Source: Dallia pectoralis (taxonomy: Eukaryota; Chordata; Actinopteri; Esociformes; Umbridae). Taken from it: a stretch of DNA of 64,000 nucleotides. A program made the translations under genes and the position numbers. Numbering within the stretch: position 1 is the stretch's first letter; each line of letters starts with the position of its first letter. The stretch lies in NCBI GenBank assembly GCA_029465975.1, contig CM055749.1, positions 15,314,470 to 15,378,469 of the forward strand, in the 5' to 3' direction. Under the pieces are notes generated by a model. It was not told where the DNA came from. It worked only from the letters and a program-made list of their open reading frames with translations, and did not search any database. Of the stretch, positions 1 to 13,900 are shown in pieces.

Positions 1-330
1 CCCTCTGGCTCCTCCTATATCACACCCTCTGGCTCCTCCTGTATCACTCCCTCTGGCTCCTCCTGTATCACACCCTCTGGCTCCTCCTGTATCACACCCT
101 CTGGCTCCTCCTGTATCACACCCTCTGGCTCCTCCTGTATCACACCCTCTGGCTCCTCCTGTATCACACCCTCTGGGTCCTCCTGTATTACACCCTCTGG
201 CTCCTCCTGTATCACACCCTCTGTCTCCTCCTATATCACATCCTCTGTCTCCTCCTGTATCACACCCTCTGGCTCCTCCTATATCACACCCTCCTGCTGT
301 ATCACACCCTCCTCCTGTATCACACCCTTT
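1..330. repeat. 24-bp minisatellite, cut by window edge
   Basis: About 13 head-to-tail copies of a 24-bp pyrimidine-rich unit (core CCCTCTGGCTCCTCCTGTAT plus CACA). Copies decay towards 300-330, where units lose internal triplets. Because 24 is a multiple of 3, the minus strand stays open as an 8-residue peptide repeat (GVIQEEPE). No start context, splice site or unique flanking coding sequence supports a gene, so I treat it as a tandem repeat. The array continues beyond position 1. Confidence 0.9.
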
Positions 331-1006
331 GGTTCCTCTTTAGGACGTCTTATTTGCCAGGAGGATACAAGCTAAAGGGATGTCATAGTAATGTACAGGA
401 TACAGTGGAGGAAGACATTATTAGATCCCCTGCTGATTTATTATATTTGACCACTGACAAACACAAGGTTTATTTAAACGGTGACAGACAGAACAACAAA
501 CAACAAAATACAGAACGCATTTCAAATAAGTGAAGTTATTTATAACTTCTTTGAAATGTGTCATTATGTCTCTCACTGTTCAAATACCATGTCAGTGGGA
601 AAATGTACAAAATCAGCAGGGAATCCAATCATATCTTCCTTCACTGTGTGATTGTATATTAAGACCCACTTTGTTATAAATAGTCAGACTTCAGCAAACC
701 AACTCATTTTGTCTTTTCTTACTGGGTTGACTGACACATGGTACCAATGCATACTGTCTAGAACAGACAGGATTCATTAAATATTTTACCTCTTCTCAAT
801 TCCCAAACACACACACACACACACACACACATGTCCAAAATACACACATGCATGCAGACCTGCTCACTGCCAAACTCTGAGCAACTGATATTTGATATTC
901 ATTGTGTACATATTCCTTAAATTATAATTGCAGTCTTTTATTACTGGTTTGTCTTCTATTCCAAAATACTTTTTAACTTGTAAGTTATTGGAATAGAGCC
1001 CATAAG
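331..1006. other. Gene-free stretch with a short CA run
   Basis: No exon or RNA gene recognised. It holds a (CA)n microsatellite of about 24 bp near 807-830 and AT-rich sequence otherwise. Confidence 0.5.
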
Positions 1007-2325
1007 CAGGGCATGAAATTGGCACCCGCCCACCCGCCAAATGCGGGTAACTTTTGTGATTGTCGGGTGAAACCGTCAATCTACCTGCCACGTTGGCGGT
1101 TAGCCAATAAGACAACACAACATCGAGCAAGCATTCTGTTGTTGACCAATCACGTAGCCTATTGTTTTTGTTAAGTAAGCCCCGCTATTTTCTTGGACGT
1201 TCGAGACAAAATGCTGGCGTGAAGAGGTTGCCGGCTGTAGAGCAACGAAAAGAGGATGAGGAGGACGGTTCCAAAAATAAAATATCACGTTGCACAATGT
1301 CAATATCGAAAATGTCGCAAGAAGTGCGATATTTATTTATACATTTTATTTTGTGAAGAGATGCGTCGGTTGGCTTTGTGGCTTAGTTGTGTTCGATTTA
1401 AGCGCACGATTGAAAACTATATATAATGAACACGTTTCATTGGCCAGTTCCCCTGTCACATGCAAGTGACAGCAAACGGGTCCACTAAACGAACAGACCC
1501 GATCGAACACGTGACGTATGTGTTAACTCCGACTACGTGAGTGAAGAGAAATAGAGACCCCCGGACAAAGCGTGAAAAAGCGAGTTAGAGAAGTTTAAGA
1601 AAAGTTTCAGCAAACTAATGTCGCTCAATCTGTTGTACTCTGCAAACCCTGCGGTATGATGATACACCGGGCAACAGGAAATACAACCGACCTATTTTCC
1701 CATCTTAAAAACCACCACAAGCCACTATAGGATGAGTGCAAACGCCACAATCGATTTTGTTTATATATATTCATCTATTTTGAGGCATTTTCCCATAACT
1801 TTTGTGTTTTTACATATGTTTAATAATATCGAAATTAATATCGATATCGCAATATTCATGATCAATATGGCAATATCACATTTTGTCAATATCGTGCAAC
1901 CCTAGTACAAACTTAAAAATAGTATTTTGATATAAATGTTATGTTTATTGTTAATCTAAAAAGTGACTAATGGATTGCAGTTAACTTGCAGGTGTTAACT
2001 AAATAAATGAGACCTTCAGTGAGATGATTGGCTGTTTATATTTGTTATTTTCTATTCTAAACGCCTGCCACACCAGGTCAGATACAGTTGTAAGTCATTA
2101 TGTTGATCTAGTCATAAATGAGATTGGGTAAGTTGGTTAATAACTCGACAGCACTTTAATGTGTATTCTGTACAAGTTCAAGAAACATTCTTATGCATTT
2201 TCTGTTTATTCACCTTTATTTTAGGCACAAAACATTTTGGCTGGTAAAAAACCAGTGTGGCAGGTAGATTTCAAAATCCACCTGCCACAGTGGCTGGTGG
2301 CCAAAAACGTTAACTTCAGGCCCTG
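1007..2325. mobile_element. hAT-type DNA transposon, non-autonomous, possibly nested
   Basis: The ends are imperfect inverted repeats: CAGGGCATGAAATT at 1007 and the reverse complement of CAGGGCCTGAAGTT ending at 2325. They are flanked by near-identical 8-bp direct repeats (CCCATAAG at 999-1006, GCCATAAG at 2326-2333), and 8-bp duplications are the hAT signature. A second inverted-repeat pair built on GTTGCACGATATTG lies inside (about 1288 and 1904), suggesting one hAT element inserted in another. A BED-finger remnant lies within the inner part. No full transposase frame remains. Confidence 0.7.
1621..1731 (+). pseudogene. BED zinc-finger fragment of a hAT transposase
   Basis: The plus strand reads a BED-type finger: a CxxC pair (LCKPCGMMIH), then a stretch ending in HLKNHHKPL with the paired histidines, followed at once by a TAG stop. 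BED fingers are DNA-binding domains of hAT transposases and ZBED proteins. The frame is open only for the finger, so this is a degenerate piece. A closely similar copy on the minus strand at 62860-62945 and 59700-59800 is split by a Rex3 element. Confidence 0.7.
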
Positions 2326-2333
2326 GCCATAAG

Positions 2334-4280
2334 TAATGATTTGAGTTGAGGTCGACACTTAATGTTTACAAGGTGTCAAGTAACATAACATGTTGACCTA
2401 CAGTAAGAAACTACTGTAAGTAACCCTGGTAAAGAGCAACTGATAAATCAAATAACCCATCAGTCTCATTTAATCTGTAAAGAATTTAACTGGGAAATAC
2501 CGGATTCATATAGTAAAAAAACAGCTGTGTTGAGCTAAATCTTACTTTTTCTATGTGAATTATATATTGACAAATGTGCCTCGTAAATATACAGAAAGAT
2601 GTCTATTTATGACTGATACCCTGCTGTGTGCATCAGAAATGTGATAATTCAGAGGACCAAACTATGAAATATATGATATATGATATATGAAATCAATTTA
2701 ATCAAGACACTTTCTTAGGCATTTCACTAGCACTTTTAAATTCTGTTGCAGATTGTCAGATTGGCACGCTCCATAGCAAAGAGTAGGAGACAAGAATCGA
2801 TCGTGCAATGTTGGGCAGAGTAAACAATCTAGACCCTATAAGGCAATTCAGGTTTTTGATAAATGATCATTTATTTATTTTTGTTAACGGGTATTTCTTT
2901 CTTGATGTAATTTCCACATACTTGTACATGTTTTTGCTATTGCTGTAATACAGGCCTAAACAGTAAAATACTTACTGTAGTCTACTGTACTTCTACTATA
3001 ACGGTTCCATATTGCCATGGTTAAAGCTTTCCAAGCCAAGATTTGACTCCGGTGGGAGTTTGAGAATGTAGGCACTCTAAAAGAGTGCTAAATTACTTGT
3101 ATATAAATGTACTCTGCTGTCAGAACCATCTTATCACTCTCTCCCTGTTCAAATACTCACTATATCATCCAAACAGTGTATCTGTGTAAGACAAATGGAA
3201 CACATTTTACTCTACAACATTTGGCATTTGACAAATATTGCCAACATAAGCAGATGCAAACATACTAATAATTTTTATTATTGCAATATACCTCTAGCGA
3301 TATTCTTCTGTTATTGGGGAGTCCTAAAAATGTCTTTATTTTCGCATTGAAATAAGCTTATAGTGTATCAAAACATTGTATTTTCTATAGTCAACACGGT
3401 AGTTTGTTAGTGTTGCATTAAAACACTAACATAATTACATAAACATGTACAGCAATAATACTTTATTGTTGGTTATTTGAACTGTGACAGGGTTCCTTCT
3501 CTACATGGCACTTCTTATCTCTTGCCTACAGTGCATGTGGCCTCAATCTATCTTCCATGACAACCCATTACAGAATGTACTTTTAGGAACTGACACTCCC
3601 CTAAAGCCAATAAACACAAGTAATTCATGAAGTTGGCAAATAAAGTGTGTGTGTTTATCTGTGCTAGTCTAGAACAATCTGACATGTTTCGCCTTCTTTT
3701 TGCATGGATATGTGATATGCTGCCCTGAAATGCACTTTACAGTTTGAGTAATGTGGATTATGGACATGTTTCACACAGATAAAACATGGCCATGGATTTT
3801 TTTTAAATTATGTAGTTTTTCCAATTAAGGACTGTGTAGATTTGTAGTTAGGGACACCGCCTAATCTGTATCTGTGAAAATGGCCTATAGAGTTTGGAAA
3901 GAATGCCTGTTGTATGGTGCAAGTGATTTGAAAGGAACACAGATTATCTGACACAGATTATTTCCCATTAGAGATCATTCTGTTCAGTCATAGATGTGTA
4001 TATATGTCTACACAGGTGTGTGGCCAGTCATTTTATCCATGAGGACCATCTCTCATATTGTGAATATAAGGTTTACAGACTTCTGACCATTTCTTTTATA
4101 TAACTGAGTTGCACCCATGCTCTCAAATAAATCTGGTGGCTTCCGGAATCTTCCAGAAGCAGTCTGCAGGGTGAATTGTTAAAAGCTCCCAAGCAGCTGC
4201 TTGGGACCAAATGGAGGGAAGGAAACATTTTATTTTGAGAGTTGTATTGAGTAAAATATGTTTCTGGAAATGCTCTATCA
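2334..4280. other. Gene-free AT-rich stretch
   Basis: No exon, RNA gene or clear mobile-element end was recognised. It is presumed to be intron 1 of cdyl2, because the first coding exon was not found downstream of it. Confidence 0.45.
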
Positions 4281-4289
4281 GTAACATGT

Positions 4290-4450
4290 TAACTAGTAAC
4301 AAACCCTTAACTTTTAGCTTAAAGCAAGCCCCAGTCTTAACCATTACCCTTAACCTTAATCATAAATCCAGCCCCAGCCTTAACCCTTACCTTAACCTTT
4401 ATCTTAAACCAAGCTCCAGCCTTAACCATTACCCTTAACCTTTATCTTAG
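4290..4450. repeat. TTAACC-rich low-complexity tract
   Basis: Irregular repetition of motifs such as CCTTAACC and AACCATTACCC interleaved with CAGCCC. It resembles degenerate telomere-like interstitial sequence and lies directly beside the 23-bp array. Copies are too irregular for a fixed period. Confidence 0.55.
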
Positions 4451-4509
4451 ACCAATTGGGACTCAAAATAAATATTAACCCCAAAAAAGCTGCACGATGG
4501 CAGGGGAGG

Positions 4510-6770
4510 AATACAGTTTTAAGCCAGCAGGAACAGTGTCCACCCAACATTTGGAACAGTGTCCACCCAACATTTGGACCAGTGTCCACCCAACATTTGG
4601 ACCAGTGTCCCCCAACATTTGGACCAGTGTCCACCCAACATTTGGACCAGTGTCCACCCAACATTTGGACCAGTGTCCACCCAACATTTGGACCAGTGTC
4701 CACCCAACATTTGGACCAGTGTCCACCCAACATTTGGACCAGTGTCCACCCAACATTTGGACCAGTGTCCCCCAACATTTGGACCAGTGTCCACCCAACA
4801 TTTGGACCAGTGTCTGCCCAACATTTGGACCAGTGTCTGACCAACATTTGGACCAGTGTCCACCCAACATTTGGAACAGTGTCCACCCAACATTTGGACC
4901 AGTGTCCACCCAACATTTGGAACAGTGTCCACCCAACATTTGGACCAGTGTCTGACCAACATTTGGACCAACATTTGGACCAGTGTCTGACCAACATTTG
5001 GACCAGTGTCCACCCAACATTTGGACCAGTGTCCACCCAACATTTGGAACAGTGTCTGACCAACATTTGGACCAGTGTCCACCCAACATTTGGACCAGTG
5101 TCCACCCAACATTTGGACCAGTGTCTGACCAACATTTGGACCAGTGTCCACCCAACATTTGGACCAGTGTCCACCCAACATTTGGAACAGTGTCCACCCA
5201 ACATTTGGACCAGTGTCTGCCCAACATTTGGACCAGTGTCCACCCAACATTTGGACCAGTGTCCACCCAACATTTGGACCAGTGTCCACCCAACATTTGG
5301 ACCAGTGTCCCCCAACATTTGGACCAGTGTCTGACCAACATTTGGACCAGTGTCCACCCAACATTTGGAACAGTGTCCACCCAACATTTGGACCAGTGTC
5401 TGACCAACATTTGGAACAGTGTCCACCCAACATTTGGACCAGTGTCCCCCAACATTTGGACCAGTGTCTGACCAACATTTGGACCAGTGTCCACCCAACA
5501 TTTGGACCAGTGTCCCCCAACATTTGGACCAGTGTCCACCCAACATTTGGACCAGTGTCTGCCCAACATTTGGACCAGTGTCTGACCAACATTTGGACCA
5601 GTGTCCACCCAACATTTGGAACAGTGTCCACCCAACATTTGGACCAGTGTCTGACCAACATTTGGACCAGTGTCCGACCAACATTTGGACCAGTGTCCAC
5701 CCAACATTTGGAACAGTGTCTGACCAACATTTGGACCAGTGTCCACTCAACATTTGGACCAGTGTCCACCCAACATTTGGACCAGTGTCCCCCCAACATT
5801 TGGACCAGTGTCCACCCAACATTTGGACCAGTGTCCACCCAACATTTGGACCAGTGTCCACCCAACATTTGGACCAGTGTCTGCCCAACATTTGGACCAG
5901 TGTCCACCCAACATTTGGACCAGTGTCCACCCAACATTTGGACCAGTGTCCACCCAACATTTGGACCAGTGTCCCCCAACATTTGGACCAGTGTCTGACC
6001 AACATTTGGACCAGTGTCCACCCAACATTTGGAACAGTGTCCACCCAACATTTGGACCAGTGTCTGACCAACATTTGGACCAGTGTCCACCCAACATTTG
6101 GACCAGTGTCCCCCAACATTTGGACCAGTGTCTTTGGACCAACATTTGGACCAGTGTCCCCCACATTTGGACCAGTGTCCATTTGGACCAGTGTCCCCAT
6201 TTGGACCAACATTTGGACCAGTGTCCCCAACATTTGGACCAGTGTCCACCCAACATTTGGACCAGTGTCCACCCAACATTTGGACCAGTGTCTGACCAAC
6301 ATTTGGACCAGTGTCCACCCAACATTTGGACCAGTGTCCCCCAACATGACCAACATTTGTCTGACCACCAGTGTCCAACATTTGGACCAGTGTCCCATTT
6401 GGACCAGTGTCAGTGTCCACCCAACATTTGGACCAGTGTCTGCCCAACATTTGGACCAGTGTCCACCCAACATTTGGACCAGTGTCCACCCAACATTTGG
6501 ACCAGTGTCCCCCCAACATTTGGACCAGTGTCCACCCAACATTTGGACCAGTGTCCACCCAACATTTGGACCAGTGTCCGCCCAACATTTGGACCAGTGT
6601 CTGACCAACATTTGGACCAGTGTCCACCCAACATTTGGACCAGTGTCCCCCCAACATTTGGACCAGTGTCTGACCAACATTTGGACCAGTGTCCACCCAA
6701 CATTTGGACCAGTGTCCCCCCAACATTTGGACCAGTGTCTGCCCAACATTTGGACCAGTGTCTGACCAGT
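4510..6770. repeat. 23-bp minisatellite, about 98 copies
   Basis: Tandem units with core CCACCCAACATTTGGAC plus CAGTGT. Variants include CTGACC, CTGCCC, one-base-shorter CCCCC forms and GGAACAG forms. Irregular, truncated units cluster at 6120-6420. Because 23 is not a multiple of 3 and the unit has no stop in any phase on either strand, long overlapping open frames arise in several frames (up to 794 codons). They read the same motif in rotating phases and are not evidence of genes. Confidence 0.95.
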
Positions 6771-6844
6771 ATTTGGCAGCACGGTTCCACCCGGCCAATC
6801 TGCCACCTGGAGGCCGCAGCAGAAGATGCCATTTCACCACAGTA

Positions 6845-7296
6845 GAATAGTTTATTGGTTTAGGTTTCTACGTCTTCTGCAACCCATGGGATGGAGCCTG
6901 CCCTCTGAAGATACACAGCGTTCCCTAGAGGTCCCATCGATGTTTTTATCTCGAAGGACAGACTGGTGCTAGGTTGTCTGCTCCACTTTTTTGGCTACAT
7001 GTTGACAAGATTGAGAAGGCAATCGCTTGAGCAGACTATTGACCCATTGAGCATGTCTGAAGAGTCACCCATGGAAAAATACTGTGACATTTATCTGATT
7101 TCAGTAACAAGTTACAGAGGAGAGATTCAAACAGTTGTTGGTTTCATCTTTGATTTCAAATAAATTGAAATATTATACTGTGCATAATTTTTTTATGAAT
7201 ACATATGGTACATAAGCAGTTGTTATTAAGCCAAACGCAGAGCAATTTCATAGACAATTCTAAAAGCCACATGTTCTTGCGCCTCTCTTCCTGTAG
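6845..7296. other. Intron sequence before cdyl2 chromodomain exon
   Basis: Unique sequence between the 23-bp array and the exon acceptor at 7291-7296 (CTGTAG). No other feature was recognised. Confidence 0.5.
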
Positions 7297-7996
7297 GTAG
7301 AGCGGATTGTTGATAAGCGGCGAAACAAGAAGGGCAAGTGGGAATACCTGATCCGCTGGAAGGGTTACGGAAGCAAGGAGGACACCTGGGAACCGGAACA
7401 TCACCTGCTGCACTGTGAGGAGTTCATAGATCAGTTCAACAGCCTACATCTGTACCCCGGACACAGGCATACCAAACCCCCCAAACTGCCCCCCGGGGTG
7501 ACAGGGGGACCGGGGAGACCCGGAGAGGCCCCAGGGGGGGTTGGACCACACCTCCCCACCGCATGTCCAATGGCCCCGGAAAGTATTAGAGGCCAGGCAG
7601 AGGCACGCAGGAAGAAAAAGTCTTGTGGCGGTCCAGCGGCTGAGGTGGGTTCAGTGCCAGTGTTAAGGATGAGTGAGGGACTGGAGGTTGGTACTGGGGA
7701 TTGTCAAAAGCAGAAGAAGGTGAGTCGAGGAGGAACTGGAGGAGGAAGAGGAGGGCCGAAGCATGTTTATCCGCACGGGATGACCAAAGCCATGACGTAC
7801 AAGGTGTCTCCAGGGGGACTGCAGTTTGTGCCCCCTGTAAGGGGCCCCCATAACGGACTACAGAATGGAGAGTCGGACCCTCTACTGTACGGGGCAGCGG
7901 CCAGGACACACAGATTGACCCAGGACCAGGGGGGCAGGATAGAGAGGGAAGTTGGAGAAGGAGAGGACACTGGGACGCCATTGGTCAATGAACTAG
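7297..7996 (+). CDS. cdyl2: cdyl2 exon: chromodomain and linker
   Basis: The exon begins VERIVDKRRNKKGKWEYLIRW after CTGTAG and continues through WKGYGSKEDTWEP, the typical chromodomain core. The aromatic-cage residues W (in LIRW) and Y (in KGY) are visible; the third cage aromatic would lie in the missing first exon. After about residue 55 the sequence becomes a Gly/Pro/Arg-rich linker with basic clusters (ARRKKK, KQKK), then a weakly conserved SPGGLQFVP stretch. It ends ...VNEL with one base left over before GTGAGT. Confidence 0.9.
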
Positions 7997-10900
7997 GTGA
8001 GTCGTCTAAAAGGGATATTTCATACTTCCTATTGTTTTTTAGGGGAAATTCTACTGATATAAAAAGTTTTGGCTCAATCCCCTGTTACATACACTTGTGA
8101 CTTGACCAGAAATGACTTGACCAGAAAAGGCTTGAACAGAAAATACTATAGACTGAACAATTGTATTTATAACAGGATCAAGAGAACAGTTACATCACCA
8201 TTTGAGGGGATGTGACTCTTAAAAAAGGAAAGAAAGAATAAAGTTAAATTGTGTATTATAAGTGGTCCTTTATTAAACTTTTCCAGTAACTTGAGTAATC
8301 CAAAGCACAAGAAGTAATCAATAGTTCTGGTCCTGTACTGTGTAAAATACAAAAAAAGTAATGAGTGGCAATTTCTATCTAGCATACTGTAGAAAATTGT
8401 GAGTGATAGAAAGAATGCTGTTCCTAGAACTGGTGAAATCAGTGGCACGGTAAGAATATGGTAAGAATTGCATCTACTGTCCCCTGTAGCTGCTCAAAGT
8501 GGCTGAGGTAGGTGTCTCCTCAGCCTAAATAGAGAGAGACAATCAGCACAATCACTATATCCAGCTGTGGTGAAATAGGAGCACACAGACTCCTTTCTTG
8601 TCCCTGGGCCATTCCTGGATGGACCGTATCTTGGTAGGGCAACGTCCTAGAACAGCCTGTCTAGAGGAATGCGGACAGTCTTGTCGCAGTCCTCCAAGGC
8701 CAGAGGTCACGGCCAGTACCCTCTGCTAAGGTCAAGGTAAATGTGTATAAATGTAGTGTGCTTCTACGGGCCACTAGATCAGATCATCAGCCCTTAGCCA
8801 CAAGTAGGCATCAAACCGCTTGAAGTACCTGCAGAACAGGATGGACCAGCCGGGTCTCAGAACCATGGTGACGGGGACACAACCAGTCACTCATCAATGC
8901 TTCTATGACATCTTCAAATGTCCATGACATCCTTACTAGCCATTCTCCAGTGTGATTCTAGCATTTAGGGGGATCTCATTTGGATCTTCTACCCGTCTCA
9001 GTGGCTTTGTGATGATGATGATGATGAAGTGTTGTTTGCCTCGGCGTGGTGAAGAAGATACGCTGGAACTGCAGGACTATCTTCTCCAAATACACATCTG
9101 TTGAACCACCCGCATCCTCCCAAATGGAACTTGTCTTCCGACGTTCCTTGCCTCCAAGGAATTCTGTCATCCTGTGAGCCCCTGACACAGCGTCGGCTTT
9201 TAAGACAATGTGATGGATCTGTTCTGTGATCTCTGGGGTTGTCTCATGCTGTCGTTGAGTAGGGAGACCTTCATGTTCATTGTTGTGTTCTAGCACTTTA
9301 TCTCCCTGGCAGACTCCCACCACTCTGTAATGGTATTGTAGGTCTGCAGTTTGTACCTGAGGACATGTGCTCCCTCATCAGTAGACATGTGGCCACCATC
9401 CTGTCCTTTAGGAAGGTGATGAGGTCAATGGGAGCGGTAAAGTCAGGGCTGATTCACTCATGTTGGCGGCACTGACAAGAAATGTATTCTTCTCTTCACT
9501 ACTGTATTTATTCAGGTTACAGACCATGGAACAAGGTACATGAAAACCACTGGACAATCATTGAAGTCGGGACATTTAGCTACTGTCATAGTAGAATTTA
9601 CAAAACAGGAAACAGGATTTAAAAAGAGCTTGGGATGTTTCAGTGACCTTTAGTTAAATGCTCTCTGAGATTCTCTTGACTCAGTATGGTGTGACTGCAG
9701 TTCTGGGTCACAGTCCAAAACTAGCTTCATTAAGTTAATGATTACATTCCTGAACTCCTTTCTCATTTCTGCCGTAGTAAAATGACAATATGTGAGGGCA
9801 GTCATTACATATAGTAACGATGGTTTCTTCCTTTGACTTGATACTCCAGTAGTCGGGATTTGAAGGCTTTTTGTAAATTTTGGTTTCACCATTTAGAAAT
9901 GACAACTTTATCGACAAATATATTTTTCTTCATAACCTAGACTACGTTTGACTAGCAGTTGGCTTATTTAATAACACCATTAATTACTGTGATTAACATG
10001 GGTAAATCGTTTATCCAAAATATCGTAAATGACTGCAGTGGCCAACCATTTGTTTGCAGGATAGTTCGATAATCAGTTTATTTGACCTTTGACCTGTCAG
10101 TTATTAAACATGTCAAATTGTGACCCTTACATTTAGATACACCCCACTCCAAGCTGGGCCACTGAATATCGCTTCTCTGATCCTCACCCGTTCTCTCTAT
10201 GTTCCAACAGGTTCCACACTTTCCAACGGTGGGATTAATCTGCAAAGTTCTGTGAAGAGAAAGCTCGGCGACAACAAAGGCTATGTTTTTGACAAGAGGC
10301 TTCGGTACAACGTGCGACAGAATGAGACCAACTGTCGATTCCGTGACATTGTTGTCAGGAAGGAGGAGGGCTTTACGCATGTCCTGCTCTCCAGTCAGAC
10401 GTCGGACAACAATGCCCTAACCCCAGAGGTATTGGAAACAATTCACACACACACACCACACTCACAAATGCACAAACAAGACCACCGATAAACCATTGGT
10501 AGAATCAGTGGGAGGCATTTTCTAAAGGTCTCACATCAGGGGCCTCAAATCGAGCACTATTAAAAATATATATATATATATATTAGAATAAAGGAAAATA
10601 ATTTCACACTGCTTCTGTTAGATGTGCTGCCTCAAACCCAAACAAATGACAATATCTGTAATCGCCCCAATAATTACAGAGGGCACCATATACCGTTTAT
10701 ATGCAGTTCAGGAAATGGATCTGTGTAGGTTTTTTCAAATGCTTGGCTATTAAACCCTGGGATCCACGTTGAGCACAGCAATGTTTTACCCACAAGAACA
10801 CAACTCCTAATTTTATAGATGGATTCTTATGTTAAAGCCAATGTCATCAGTAGCTAATGTTGACCACTGATCAAACAAACAAAAGTCCACAATACACAGA

Positions 10901-13900
10901 ACCACATGGCCTACCTGTAAGGAGTTTGGTGTCGATGTCAAATGGAAATCATCACTGGTCATCCCTGGGCCGAGTGCTTGTCAAAACCCCTTAGCAGCTC
11001 CAATATCTTGGATAAATTCCTTGAAACGGTTTATCTTGAAGGCACCGCAATCAGCAGACAAATAGTAGACAAACAGAAGCCTACTCCCCTAAACAATCCT
11101 ATCTGATTGTTTCGTTATTTAAAACTGCTGGCAGCGGAGTTTTACCCAACCACTGAATCTGATATCTGTCTGTTTTTATGTTCGCAGAGAAAAATTGCTA
11201 ACCGATAAATGGACGCATTGGTTCAATAAATGCATGGAAGCTTGTTGGGCATTACAGACTCAAATGTACGAATGATTCATTGTTTACACTAAAAACATCC
11301 GAGTCAGTTTAAAGAGTCGAACTTCCCATGAGTGTTTTTGTGCGGATGCGTTAACTTATATTATACCAGGGAGACAAAGGTCTCATTTGCAAGCGTGCCC
11401 TGAGAACATCAACTCACAAATACACTAAAGTAATTGTCACAGTCAATTAAAACAAACACAATTCTCACTATGAAAATCAAACATATTTTTATTAAACGGA
11501 CCCATTGACACCAATGCACTTAAATGAAGCTCTGACTGGATACTGATCCACAGATGAGGTGCTTTGATAGAGAAGACAGAACTGCCCAACTCGGTAGTTA
11601 TAAAAGGTGTCTGCAATGCTATCCAACTCTGGGATATAATATTGAAACCAGACGATCTCAGTGTCATCAGTGAAGTATACCGGAAGCCTGTGGAGTAGTG
11701 CTCTGTATACGAAAATAGAATAATGGAGGGATCTACGCAGTTTTAGGGACCAACCAACTTTATGGTATAAAATACAGTGATGTGTGTTATAACTGACTGG
11801 AGTCCATCCAGAAAGTGAGGTCCAGTGAGGTTATCTGACAACATGTATTTGTTTTTGCTAGTTTTAAGTACAAGCTTTAAGTTTAAGTGCTACCTGCACA
11901 TTGATAAAACCAGACTGTAAACTGGCCATAGCAGCATTACTTGTTGGAGCACAGACATATAGAATTTTATCGTCAGCATAAAGGTTGAATGTACAACTAT
12001 TTAAATATTGAGCATCGATTTATATAGTAAAAATAAGGTCCTAGGGTGGATCCCTGAGGAACACCTCTGTGTACATCAAGACTACCTGACCTAACTCCAT
12101 TACTTCACAATAGATTGTGTTTGTCAGTAAGGTAGTTATGATACCAGAACATGCAGCAGGACTAAGGTCTATTAATGACAATTTCTTCAACATGATACCA
12201 TAGTCAGCAGCATCAAAGGCCTTACTGCACATAATAATTTAGCATCCAGAGCATTTACAAGATCATTCATAACTAGTATAGAGGCAGTAACAGTGCTACG
12301 ATGTCTAAAACCAGATTGATTTGCATTTAAAATACATTTCTCTGCCAGGAAGGAGCAAAACTGCACATTTATCAATGATTCAAGAATTGTTGCTAGACAA
12401 AGTAGACTTTAAATTGGGCAATACTTGTTAAGATCACCATAATCACCCCCTTGTGAAGAGGCAACACATTTGAATAGATCAAGTTCCAATTTATCCCTTA
12501 TAGATTTCTTAGAGTCTAAGTGAATAGGGCATTAAGTACTTCCTTACTATAGAATTGTTTAAGGGTAAACCCAGAACCCACACTCTCAGAATCAGCCAAC
12601 AGATAATCTTCAACTGAATGCAGGTAACACTTAAATTCTGATGACCGCCTTGCTATTAAATCAAATATATAACAAGCGGAAATAAACTGATGATTGAAAG
12701 CATCTATTATCTCATTTTAATCAGGGATGATGCCAGAGACTGAATTAATGTGACAGTAAATTAGAGTTACAACCCTTTAGAGATTTAATCGGTTTCCTAA
12801 ACGTGTAAAAACACTCGACATTCACCTTTTAGATCTCTGTCCCCATTGTTACCAACCAATTAGTTCTGGGTGCCCCTATCATTTCTATGAATTGCTTCCG
12901 GGCCGTTCCCATGTGCAGCTGGCTTCAGCCCTGCCACAGACAACCACCCCAGGCTCATTCTGCCGCCCTGTCTATCTATATCTGGGTTTAATTGACCCTG
13001 CAATTAATCTGACATTGGCACACAGACAGATGCAAATATACACAGTCAACATATCCAGCTAGAGTTATTTGACTAGCAGACCAGTTTATTTGTGACACAG
13101 GGAATCAGATGACATGAAAATACTAGAGACGGTTGATGGTTATTGGAGCTTCACGGAACTACTGGAGTCAGAGACTCAAAGTGTTGTCCACTGCCAGTTC
13201 ACATATTCTAATTCAGGAGGGTCATACTCATTCTCACCCCGGGTCACATCTGTGTTATGGTGCCGGGTGTAACCGTAAGGCTGTATAAATGTAACTACTC
13301 CCTAATATATTACTAAATAACTGTCTCTGCATTAGATTATTATTCATTAATGTGTTTTCATGAATGTTATATATGTGTTATTAGAACATAAATCCCTTTA
13401 ATTCATCGGGTTTAGAAAACCACATTACTCCATCAAACTTGTCAGACAAAATCAACATGCATTGTGGGAGATATAGTTTATGGTCACTGAAATTCTGCAC
13501 AGGAGCATATGCTTTTATTTTAATACCATATTATGCCTTTTTAGCGGTCGCGTGCCACATAAATGAATGTGGCGGGGCTGGATTTGGCCCACGGGCCATG
13601 CCTTTGACACATGCTCTATATATGAATGGTTCAGAACACAGAATGACTGACAGAGTGCTGCTCTATGATGCATGTATAATAAACAGAGATGAAATCGCTG
13701 CCGCTGTGCTCGGCCCACTGTCGTTATGGGTACAAGATGGGATCAAAGGTCATGTGTACTGTTTGTTGGGTTTGTCGCTGAAGAATTGGGACATTGTAGC
13801 ACTGAGTGCTAATGAGTCCACACCACTGATGTGCAAGATAACAATGAATGCATTTACAAATGCATATTTAAATACTATTATTAGGCAGACCAGTCTGTTT

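Noticed and set aside
15..215. Acidic 8-residue peptide repeat on the minus strand
   Set aside because: Produced by a 24-bp minisatellite whose unit length is a multiple of three; composition mirrors the DNA unit.
4422..6845. Long overlapping frames (up to 794 codons) on both strands
   Set aside because: They read a 23-bp non-coding repeat in rotating phases; no unique coding sequence, splice or start context.
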